From Laetiporus sulphureus 93-53 (Eukaryota; Basidiomycota; Agaricomycetes; Polyporales; Laetiporaceae), in contig NW_024468522.1 of NCBI RefSeq assembly GCF_001632365.1, forward strand, positions 507,489-571,488: 64,000 nt of DNA. Direction: 5' to 3'. Position 1 is the first letter of the stretch. Each line of letters begins with the position of its first letter. Shown here one piece after another: positions 10,376-20,900 of the stretch. The position numbers and the translations under genes are program-made. The notes under the pieces were generated by a model. That model did not search any database, was not told the origin of the DNA, and saw only the letters and a program-made list of their open reading frames with translations.

Positions 10376-11649
10376 CCATGAAATCACAACAGCCCCCAAA
10401 TGCTCCTGACGTTGCTATACGTGTCTGGAGCTATTTCGGACACAGTCGCATGCATTCATCGCGCTGCTCCACGTCACCTAATGTGATCAAAGGAGAAGCA
10501 CTATGTGGGGCCCGTACTGTCGCTGTGCTGTCATCCTGCATTCAGGGGAGCCTTCGCTCCTATCATCTCCACCACATTTCTACTTCCGTGTACAAAAAAA
10601 AGATGTGTGTGGCCTTCCGGCACGGACGCTCCGAGCGACCGCATGCTCTGCTCGCGGATTGACCATCATCTGCCCTAATGCATCTCTATGCTGACATGGA
10701 TACAGTCATCTTCCCCACCCCTCGTTAATTCCATCAATCGGACGTCGTCCCTACGCTTCTGGAGATTCGCAGCAAACGTCCCTGCCTGCCGCGGATGTCC
10801 AAGCACAATTTCAACACTCCTCCCCCTCCCACAGCCGCTCTCCGTCACCTATCGCGGCACGATCACCTCCACCAGCGCGCGCCTCCCTTATCTGATTCCC
10901 TGATCCAAAATCGCCATTGGATCCATCACGCAGGATGTCTGCGGCCCCGAACTGTCAATCGGTCGACCCCCGGGAGCAAGCATCGGTTCTCTCAGGGCAA
11001 TACACTTACACTGGACGTCGTGAGCCCGTCTTCGCCTCGTCGACGCGTTTGCTATGCATCACACCTTGGCGCCATCTGCGTGAGACGTTCCAGTTACTCG
11101 TACCACCGTCATACGATATACACACGCCTATGGTTGCCGGGATCTCACAAAGCACGCACGACGATCCGGCCTCATGTCCTTCCATCTTCCACCTTCCTCA
11201 AGTCCCCAAGTCCGCAGACCCGTAAAGCTATCCCACATCTCGCACGCCGATTAGCTGCCGTACCCCACGCTCGACGACGCAAAGCGCCCTACCCCACACT
11301 TCTAGCCGAGCCACGCTGGCCCAGCTCGCCTTCCTAACGTCTTCTCCCGCGTACGCCAGCGAGGCTGTGCCGAGCATCCTTCCCCGCAGGCACGCATGCG
11401 CACGCCGCCCGTCGGCTTACGTCCCAAGATGCACGCCACACGCCAGAAGGCCGCCAGTGCGCCACGAACAACAGTGCACGCCCCGTCGTGCAGCAGCCCT
11501 GAGTGCAGAGAGCTTATCTAATCGCCGCCGAGGTATTCCCGCGCGTGGGCGCCTGCAGCTCCACCTGCACCTTCCTCCCACACTGTCGTTGGCGTCCTTT
11601 ACGACGCGCTTCGTCGCCTCCCTTGGCTTTGCTCGTCCTTCGCGGGGGC
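10376..11649. other. Intergenic, no gene supported
   Basis: C-rich DNA on the plus strand with several short open frames (up to 180 codons at 10795-11337) rich in Pro, Arg and Ser. The frames overlap on several phases and show no domain, as expected from base composition alone. Confidence 0.5.
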
Positions 11650-11657
11650 TTTAGGGC
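11650..11657. repeat. Target-site duplication of the MITE, left copy
   Basis: TTTAGGGC directly outside the left inverted repeat. An identical 8-mer lies directly outside the right inverted repeat. Confidence 0.9.
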
Positions 11658-12075
11658 AGGACCCCCGAAAATCCCTATGGGAGGCCGGTCCAAAAATCAG
11701 TGATTTTTGGACTTCCTGTCCGGACAGCTTTTCCGGAGTTTGTGTCCGGATAGCTGTCCAGCCTCCGGGACCCTTGAGTTTCTGTCTGGACTTTTGACCG
11801 GCCTTTCGGCGGCCCACCTCCTTGGTTCTGTTTGTATGTATTTGTTCTGTGGCTTGAAGATGATTACTGCTTTTGTCCTCGACCTTCCCCTTGCTCCATG
11901 TCCGGATGCCGGACTGGCCTATCAATACATACGGAGAAAATGTCTGGACATTTTGACAGGCATTTTGGACATTGGGGGGTCATTTGTCTGGATTTCGGAC
12001 TGGCCTAAGGCCTCAAAAGTGTCCATTTGTGTCCGGACGGCCGACCGGCCTCATATAGGGATTTTCGGGGGTCCT
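11658..12075. mobile_element. 418-bp non-autonomous hAT-like MITE
   Basis: Terminal inverted repeats of 33 bp (11658-11690 and 12043-12075, two mismatches) begin AGGACCCCCGAAAATCCC. The element is flanked by a perfect 8-bp direct duplication TTTAGGGC (11650-11657 and 12076-12083). An 8-bp target duplication is typical of the hAT superfamily. The interior has no transposase ORF but repeats GTCCGGA/TGTCTGGAC motifs many times, like the subterminal repeats bound by hAT transposases. It also holds a near-perfect hairpin: 12-bp arms around one base (GTCCAAAAATCA at 11688-11699, with its complement to 11712). Confidence 0.9.
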
Positions 12076-12083
12076 TTTAGGGC
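12076..12083. repeat. Target-site duplication of the MITE, right copy
   Basis: TTTAGGGC, identical to 11650-11657. Confidence 0.9.
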
Positions 12084-13815
12084 TCGCATACGCTTTAGGA
12101 CTGGGACGAGATCTACCGCGCGTCAACGTTCAACCTTGGCCGCACCAGATGTTCCATCACTAGGCACTGGCTGGTGGTGGTGGCGCTAGTGTACGGATGT
12201 CGATGAGGGTTCAAACGTTCAGAATCGCCGCACGGACGCGCGGGCAAAACAATAGCCCAGGGATATTATGTACAACGAACGATGCACTCCGACTGACGGC
12301 ATCGACCCCTTCTCGCGCGCCTCCAAAAGACGGGGACTCAAGCTCGACGCCGGACGGGTTCGCGGCCCTGCCCTGTCCTGCCCTGCCAGGAAGGCCCTTT
12401 CGCCCCTTCTTCCCCCTTCCAAACCGTCATCATCTCATCATGCATCATCCACGGCTCGACGCCTCAATTTCCCCAGCTGAGTCATCTCGCGCCCGCAGCT
12501 CGGGCAGAAGCCCATCCTGAGCCCTCTCGCGCTCGACCCCAGACTTAGACTCGAATCAATCAAGAGGCGCGCGGACGCTCAGGGGCTCCCCAGGTTTCCG
12601 AGATGAAACGCTGCGCTGCGCAGTCTGCGCTACGCCGCGTGCGCGTGCGCTAATCGCCGACGAAACACTGTTCGGCACGGATGCGAGGTGGTGTGTGCGT
12701 GTGCGTCTTCGTGGTGTGCCCAGACCCCGCCTATTACCCCGCATCGCAGTGCATCCTGCACCCCGCAACCCCGCAACCCCGATCCAGATCGCGGGGTCGC
12801 ACACGCCTCGCCAATCACCAATCACCACACTTTGATCGCGTCGCGTCCGTCCCTCGCACTAACGTGCGAACTCCGCGTTAGCCCTGATACCCTCGCGGGG
12901 TAAATTCTTTTCGAGCCCTCGGCTGCAGTTCGATAGATAGCTCCCTACATATGAATAGCAGGGAAAAAAGAGCATCCTATTCTAACACCGCGATTAGCAC
13001 GATACTAATTAATACACATCGTACGCGTAACTGCCAAGACCAAGACCAAAACCAATCAAAAACGAACACAACACAAACACGTACACGTACACGAACAACG
13101 GACAGATGGATGGATGGTACTGTACAAATGACACGTACGTAGCAAGCCCCAAGTTCAGCATCAAACCACGAGCACGATATCCCAAGGATGAGGGGCGCAA
13201 GACGAAACCACTACTGTACATTCTCGTTCTGCCGCTGCGTATGTGTATGCGTACGGGAGGGGAGACATTTTTTGGCGCCTTGCTATGTATGAAATACAAC
13301 CGAGATACGACGGTGAGAAAATTGGGAATGGAATGAAGATGACACGATAGGATACGCTAGAGGAGAAGCACGCGATATGAAAGGTACAGTGAATGATACG
13401 TCATCAGAGGGGAAGATACGACAAAAGCAGGAACGGAAAGAGGTGGGAGGGGATGTGAGTGCGCCTGAGACCCGAGTGACGTCGAGAGGGATAGACCGAG
13501 AATGAGAAGGAAGGCGTCGAATGTGGCCGTCGGGTGGGTGCGGATGAGGCAGACCAGAAGGCGTTAGGCGTGCAGACAGAACCAACGGAGCATACGAGGC
13601 GGCATGGCGAGTCATCGTAGAGCATAAGGACGATCTTGAGCATACATAGGTGCGCGGACGGGCGGGCGGGCCAGCGTTTGGCGTCAGTGGGGGGTGGGTG
13701 GGTGCGGTGAGCGAGCTCGTGGCATTAACCTCGACCTCTTTTTGCGCCACCCGGCCTCGCGCGCATTTTCTCCTTCCTCCGTCTTCCAGACCAGACCAGC
13801 AGATCGCCCAAGGCA
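12084..13815. other. Intergenic and probable 3' UTR of the bHLH gene
   Basis: No gene seen. The right part, adjacent to the bHLH stop, is likely its 3' UTR on the minus strand. It includes simple repeats such as CCAAGACCAAGACCAAAACC near 13033 and GATGGATGGATGG near 13105. Confidence 0.5.
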
Positions 13816-16253
13816 TCACGACGTCTCCATCTTCGCATCCGCCTCCTCCTTCACGCTAACCTCCTTCTTCATCGACACAGCACCGACGCCGACACCCACA
13901 GGCCTCCCATCCCTCCCCTTCCGCCCCCTCTCCTCCTCCTCCCCCTCCTCCCCATCCTCACTAACACTCGGGCTCTTCTCCCCATCCCCATCCATATCCC
14001 CATCCTCCATCATCTCCGTATCCATATCCTCCTCCACGCTCTCCAACTCCGTAAAGCTCTTCTTCCTTCTCCCATTCTGCAGCATCGACACCTGCGCCTG
14101 CGCCGCAGACGCGAACCCAAGAAAGTCCCCGACCTCCTCGTGCAGCACCAGCCTCCCCTCCTCGTCGCACTCCCCCGCGCCCACGCCGTCCTTCCCGCGG
14201 AACACCTGCAGCTGCTGCTCGAGATCGCGGTTCCGCGACGCCTGCGCCGACACGAGCTGCTGGAGGTACCTACACGCACACCATCAACATCCGCACCCAC
14301 ACCACGGGTCCCAACAACGCTCACCGAATGTACTCCACGCTCTTCCGCAGGATCATCCCCTTGTTCGCCTTGACGACGCCCCCCTGCTCGCCCGCATTCG
14401 CACCACCATCCTTATCCTTCTCCTCCGGCTCCGCGCTCTCATCCTCCTCCTTCTTCTCCTTCTCGTCCTTCTTCTCCTTCTTCTCCTTGTCCACGCCCGC
14501 AGTCCCGAACAGCAGGTCCTCGCCCGTCGCAGACGCGAGCGACGTCGGCATCGTCAGCGTGGCTGCCAGTCATGGAGATCAGCACACAAGGATGGAGCAG
14601 GATGAAAAGCGAGCACTGACCACTCGGATCGAGCAAACACTCGGGTATGAGCGTCGCGAGCTCGCTGATCTTCTCGTTGATGTTATCCCGCCGCCGTCTC
14701 TCGACCGCATTATGCGACTCGCGCCGACGGCGCCGCTTCTCATTCGCAATTATCGCCCTGCGCGCATCACATCCACGTTCACGAGGTCGGCGAACGATGA
14801 TGCCGGTCCGGATCAATCGCACCGATCGACCACAATCACGGCGACCGCCAAGCCACGAGCACAAATAAAACGGACCACACGTCAGCTGAAACTCTACACG
14901 ACAAAAGGAAGGCTACGCACTGCTTGGTAGCCATATCGCCCGGCGGGCTCTCCCCGCCCTTTGCGCCGCCCATCATCGCGCCCATACCCATATCCTTCGG
15001 GCTCACGCCCAATCCCACACTGCCCATGCTGCCGCCTCCAAACGCGCTGAAGCCGCCTGCAGTCCCATCAGCTCTCGTTCACATCAGTAAGACAGGTACG
15101 CACCATGTACACTATCCGGCGTCGGCAAGCTAAACTCGCCCGCACCTCCAAACCATCCCGAACTATGCAAGCTCAGCGGGCTCGCCGGGCCCCGTCCCAT
15201 CCCCGCGCCGGGGATCACCAACGGCTGCGTATGCCCCCGATGCAACGGCGGCGGGCTCACACTGCTCACGCTCCCCCTCTTCGCGCGCGTCCTGCGCGCA
15301 GGCCCGCCATTCGTGCTCGGGTTCGGGTCCACCGCGCCCATATTGCGCGTCGTGCTCCGCGACCGGCTGCGCGAGAACTCGAATTCGGGCGCGCTGGGCG
15401 AGACGGGCGAGGGGGTTTGGCGCTGCTGCCCGTGTGGTGCGTGGTGCGCGAGGAGGTCGGCGGAGGGGGACGTCGTGGTCATGCCGCTGAAGCTCGAGAT
15501 GCCTGAGAGGGAGGAGAGGTGGGAGTTGAAGCTCGATACGCTGCTGGGCTCGGCGCCCTGTCCCCCCGGGTGGTTCGGCATGCCGAAGGGCGCGGGTGGT
15601 GGCTCGTAACGCATGCTGGAGCCGATGGCGGGGACGGTGCTGTTGAAGTGCGTCGAGAAGTCGTGGCCGAGGGAGCTGGGCGAGTGCAGTGCGCCGTTGG
15701 TGTGCAACGCCGATGCGGGCGGGAGCGAGAATGCGTTCTGGCCGAATGGTGAGTGTGGTTGCTGCTGCTGCTGCTGCGAGGTCGAAGAGGAGTGGTGGTG
15801 TTGGTGATGGTGATGGTGCGAAGTGGGTGCGGAGATGTCGAAGATGTTGTGCGTCGTGGAGCGGTAGTCGTCGTACCCGTTCGCGTTGCCGTTCGTGTGC
15901 GCATTGCCGTTGCCGTTCTGGGTGGAGCGCTCGTTGCTCTGGCCGTGGGCGTGGTCGCTGCCGATGAGGCTCGCGAGCTCGTCGCCAAAGTCCATGGTGG
16001 CGGCGGTGTCGGCTGCTGTGGGGAACTTGCGGAAGGTGTCGTGGACGTTGAGGAAGGGCGAGAGGAAGAGCCCTGTCGGGTCAAAGTTGTTCGCGGCGCT
16101 GGGTGCGCTGCCGTTGTTGACGGGGGTGCCGTTGGAGGAGGGGGGCGAGGGGGGGTTGCCGTTGGAGGGAGCGGGGGACGGGAGGTGGAAGCCCTCCTGG
16201 CGGGAGAGGACCTGGGGCTTGTAGGAGGCAGCGAAGAAGGTGGTGGATGCCAT
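13816..16253 (-). CDS. bHLH transcription factor with long acidic/basic loop
   Basis: Five exons on the minus strand: 16253-15104, 15056-14921, 14757-14621, 14562-14325, 14269-13816; all introns are GT-AG and the phases join to 704 residues. Residues ~1-425 are low-complexity Ser/Pro/Gly/Asn with His and Gln runs and a possible activation segment (MDFGDELASLIGSD). The bHLH basic region and helix 1 lie at ~436-470 (RRESHNAVERRRRDNINEKI). His444, Glu448 and Arg452 are the residues that read the CACGTG E-box in class B proteins. Helix 2 begins near Lys539 (KANKGMILRKSVEYIRYLQQL) and continues into a short zipper-like helix, so the loop is about 65-70 residues, packed with Lys/Glu. The C-terminal ~100 residues are acidic. 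Nuclear location is expected. I cannot assign an orthologue. Confidence 0.88.
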
Positions 16254-16542
16254 GGGGAGTGGGCACGCTGTCGTTGCTATCGTCGTGGTCGTGAGTGATG
16301 GGAGAGGAGGCGAGGCGAGGGTGAAAAGGAATCGAAATGAACGGAGGCTGCTTATAAGGGAGCTTGGTCTGAACAGAGGAGATGGCTGCGAGCGATACGC
16401 GGGGTCCCCGCTTCTCCGGGCCTAGTCCCCCGCGCGTCCCGCTATCTCGGGTCCCGATCGGCGAGCCCCAAACACGCCCAAACTGCGCGCGGACCAATCG
16501 CGGGCCGCGCCCAGGCAAGCGTCGCCCGCCGACGTCCCTGTC

Positions 16543-16613
16543 CACAGTGCCCTCCGCGCGCATTCCATACACAGTGCCCTCTCCGCGCGCACTCCATGCA
16601 CAGTGCCCTCTCC
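16543..16613. repeat. Short tandem repeat, ~28-bp unit, 2.5 copies
   Basis: CACAGTGCCCTC recurs at about 28-29 bp spacing (16543, 16570, 16599), with intervening CCGCGCGCAYTCCATR. It lies ~300 bp upstream of the bHLH start. Confidence 0.6.
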
Positions 16614-17893
16614 TTCGCTGTGCGCGCACGGACCAGGGCTGATGCGCTCTGGCCACCGCGCACGCCACGGCGATCAAAGCGCGCCGGCCGGGTCTTCCTT
16701 TTTCCCTGGCTCCGTTTCTCATCGCCTCGCGCCCATTTGTCGTCCTGACGTAAATGCGCTGCCTCTCCTGCGCACTCCCATCATCTACGTGCCCCTATGT
16801 TGTCTGCGCTCTCAACGCCCCGCTGCAGACGCCCATCACTGATACGCTCGCGAACCAATTGCGAGTTTCGACGTGGCTCCGGTCCGCACCCGCAACCTCT
16901 ACCTTCACGTTCGTCGTCCCCGCGCCTACACTTACACCAGATCTATACCCCGGTGCCTCATGCTCCCTGCGTCGAGGCTCCACGCGAGATGCGCCGCGGA
17001 ACAGGATTCAGGATGACCCTCGTCGATAGCAGCCGTTAGGTTCGTCCTTCCCTTCCTGCGTGCATACGACAGACGTACGGCCCCCTCCCTCCTCCACTGC
17101 ACCCGGCGCTTCTCAGAACTCCACCTCGCAGCTCTCCCTCACACGCTCATCTTCGACGAAGCCCGCGGACATGAGCTCAGGCATGCCTTCATGCACCCGG
17201 AGTGCCATACGAGTGAGGCAGCATCGCATTGATGGGATCCGTACATAGCCAAGGGACTGCCTCCGCCTCAAATCGTAATTTCTAATCACACCTAGTCGCG
17301 TCCGTCGTCATCTTCTGAGCAACAAGCTCCGGTGGCGCCCCCTCCTATTCTCCCATGCCCGGGGCGTAATCTTTCGCGCCGTTCGGTGCGTGCGCGACGG
17401 GGCTCGACGAGGACGACAAGCCAGGGCGACGCCTCGGCCTCTTGGCACCCCGATCACGCCGATCGTGCTCTCTTGTCCTCCCCATCGTGTCCATTTGCCC
17501 TCTCCTCTACGCGCCTCCATTGTATTCCAACGCACCCACTCGACGTACCCATTTCGTCTCCGCCCGTCACCCTGTCCAAGGCCAACCACCTCTTCACACC
17601 CACCACGTCCATCACCCTCGCTTCCCGCACGCCGGCTTATATCCTATGCGGTTTCCTCCTTCCCCATCCCCCTTTCCTTCCCCACACTTCCCCGCCCCCG
17701 CATTCCTCGCCATCAATCACCACCCGCCATCAATTTCAAAAACCGACTCCCAGCTTGCCGACCATCCAAACCACGCACGCCCATTGGTGCGGCTCCCGGG
17801 CCGGGCGCCCCGCTGCCCGGACGTCTGGGACGGGCGGCTCGTCTGTTAGCAGCGGAGTTTCGGCGCGCGTGCAAACGGGGGTTGCGTATTGCG

Positions 17894-17934
17894 TGGGGGT
17901 CTGGGAGGCTGGGATCGAGGGCGGGGAAGGGGGA
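17894..17934 (+). other. Potential G-quadruplex tract
   Basis: Six G-runs of three to five bases are separated by loops of one to five bases (GGGGG, GGG, GGG, GGG, GGGG, GGGGG). It lies at the switch from C-rich to G-rich plus strand. Confidence 0.5.
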
Positions 17935-20900
17935 CCGTGGCGTTCAGTACGTGGTGGCCCCCGGCGCTTGGATCTGAGGTGAAGGTAAAGGGGACGGTGA
18001 CGGTGCGCTGTTTGTGCGGCCTGGATATTTTGGTCCTGCGGGACCGTGCTGCGACGTGGATCCTGGGTCGCCGCATGCTGCTCTGGAGCGCACTCGGTGG
18101 CCATGTCGGCGCGTATTTGGGTGGGATGTGCATAGTGCGTGCGACGCTTCTTTCTCGCGTGAAGGCGCTTGGTGACTGCGCGGGTGCGAATGCGACCCGC
18201 CGGGTTCACTTGGTGGAGTTGGAGTTGGTGGCGTGCGGCAATGGAAATGGTGGCGGTGGCGACGGCGATGGCGATGGACCTACACGATCTATCCCTGCGC
18301 CATCATTCCGAGTCCTGCCTCACTCCCTCCGACCGGTGCGTACCTTGCCTACAAAGAGCCCGCGCGCCCTCACAGCATCTGTCCACTCAGATCGACCCGG
18401 TCTCGCGTGCTCCGCATGGGTTTATGCGTTCGTGCGTGGTCCTGGCATCCCTCGCGAGGAGGAGCCGGGTTGCGGGACCAGGGCCCGAGCGCCTCGGAGC
18501 CGTGGCGCTCGGCGCATGTACGACTCCGGTCCTGCCAGCTCAGCGAGGCGTGTCAGACGCGCTGCGCTGTGAAGTGTGGTGGTGCGTGGATGTGTCTTGG
18601 ATTGTCTGTGCGGCTTCTAGTTTTGCAGTTTGCTTCTGGGCTGGGAAGATGGCTGCTGGAGTGTCAAGAGAAGGGGGAGTGCGCTGCGAGGTTCGCGGTT
18701 CGGGTTTTCAAGGGCCCCCGAAGGAGGCTTGGTCTGTGTGGGCGTTCGAGGGGGAGATGGAGCGCCTCGGAGCGCTGTGCGTTTGGTTTGATGTGGGCTC
18801 TTCCGAACAGTCTTCTCCTGCTCGTGTTGAGGTTTTTCGGCGATTGTGAGGCGGTCGTGAGGGGTGCACTGCTGGGGTCTTCGCAGGCTCGTGGCGCTGC
18901 GGTGGCGGCTTGTCCTAGTCCGACCATCAGAAGTATTTGGACTGGGAACAGCGCGCGGTATGCGTCTGCGACATTCATCGCATTTCATTCGCTGTGGAAG
19001 CGGCGTCCGCTTAGTGTCGGATCAAAAGCGGGTACGACAGACGGACAGCGCATGGGGTTTCGGTTTCCAGGTGTGCGCTCGCGTGTCAGGTTTTTTTCGC
19101 GACAGCGGCAGCGGCAGCGTTCCGAACTGAGTTCGCGTGGTGCATGTGTGGTGGGGCGCGTGTTTGGTGATCGTGATCGTGTCCGTGTCCGTGGCTGTCA
19201 TTTCGGTGAGTGATCCGACTCTGACTCCGAGGGCGGTGCGCGCCACTACCACCACCACCATCAATGCGGAGTGTGGCCGGTGGGTGTGCTTTGCTTCCGG
19301 AGGCGATGGGGACGGAGCTTGGCTGCTGCATGACTGGGCGGTGAGTAAGCCATCAGGGCGATTGTCGTCGGTGCTTTGTTGTTGGCGTTGGCGTTGGCAT
19401 TGGCGATGACTCGTTTGACGTGTGAGAGTTGTCTGTTTCGTGGGTGTGTATGGGGGGTTCCTTGCGAATGGAGGTGGAGATGGGATGTGGGGATGTGGTG
19501 CTGTTGTTGTCATGGGCTGATCGACCTTACTCCGCAGTTGATAGATGTGTATTCTGACGCGCCTTGGGTGGAGTTTGCCCGCGTGCACATGGGAAGTAGT
19601 TCTTTCTTTGTTCATCTCAGTGCTGGGGCCACGGAGCGGACACACATGCAAGACGCATGGACTGTCCATCAGCACGGTGGGCTCGTACGTACGTTTGTTG
19701 CGCGATCGTCCTGATAATTGCATGTCCGCACGGCACTGATCCTCGCAGAAGCAGCTCGGGATGACGACATGGCATGGCACGCGGATCTCGCGGTCAGCAC
19801 CCCTCTACGGGAAGATTGACGCATAGTGTGCTGATATGCTTTTCACTTTGGCTGTATACGAATCTGTATTGGTGACGCACGCACGCACGCATGCGCAGCG
19901 TGGCCTGTGGAACTGATATAGAGACTCACGATATGTGGTGTTTGCTGCCGGTGCTTTCATATCCGAATAGGTGGCGATAAAAAATCAAAAGCGAGGATTA
20001 CGATTCGCCAGTTGCGGCTTCGCAGCGTCGGTCTCTCTTGAGGCTTCGAAATTCTTTCTCCGCCATAAGCACGTCCGCATCATTGCGTCGGCAACGATCG
20101 TCCATGGCGTCCGCCGCAAATACAACCTTTGAGCAGCACGCTGCAGTCCAGCCCGCCAGCTTACGGTAGTTAGACGTTGTCGTCGCCGCTCTATCTCCCC
20201 CATCCCGGGCGCAATGTTCGATGCTTATTCCCAGTATGTATACGTACGGAGCTACCGACAACGAGGGTTCCTTAGATTTCTGATCGCTATGTAGGGTCCT
20301 TGCAGCGCCCCGTCCCATTCCATTCATCTACACGGCGCCAATCTGATCTCTTTCTGTCTCTTGTGGCCGGGCGCTAACATTTAATTCTCCCGCCCCCTCC
20401 TCCCCCACCCCCAATCTCGTCGCGGCCGAGACCGGCGAGCAAGCTTAAACGTATCTTCATCTCCCGCCCAGGGAAACGTGCACTCAAGCGATCGTCGCTA
20501 CACGAGGCGTAATTGTGTCCCTGCCCTGATGTACCGATGCAGTGCGTCCGGCCCCTCTCGCACCATCAGACGCGCCAGAAGCGCTGCCGAACTATGGAAT
20601 TTCGTGTGAGGGATAGTGCGGGCGCAATGCATATGCTCGCGGTCTAGCTGTGCCTTGCCGGGCAGGACGAGGGATTGATTGGGCGTGCTGCGTGCATTGA
20701 GTGTCCGCTTGGGAGCGAGATGAGATGGGATTAGCGGTGTTTGGATGATCCGGTGCGATGCTGCGATGCTTCGGAGGGAATGCCGCCGCTGTACGTGCGA
20801 GAATGGGGAGGAAATAGGTATTGCGGATTCTAGGTTGGTGCGTCGCGGTTTCTGGCTTTCGGACTTTCGGGTTCTGTATGGCGGAGGCAAACTGACGTGT

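Noticed and set aside
13694..14605. 303-codon plus-strand frame
   Set aside because: Antisense of bHLH exons 4-5; Ser/Leu-rich mirror of the acidic Lys/Glu sequence.
15753..16298. Val/Gly-rich plus-strand frames
   Set aside because: Antisense of bHLH exon 1 low-complexity coding.
16543..16613. Possible CRISPR-like repeat
   Set aside because: Only 2.5 contiguous tandem units, no spacers, eukaryotic context.
18233..19213. 326-codon plus-strand frame and overlapping 226- and 227-codon frames
   Set aside because: GC-rich, several phases open at once, Arg/Gly/Trp-rich composition, no motif and no splice support.
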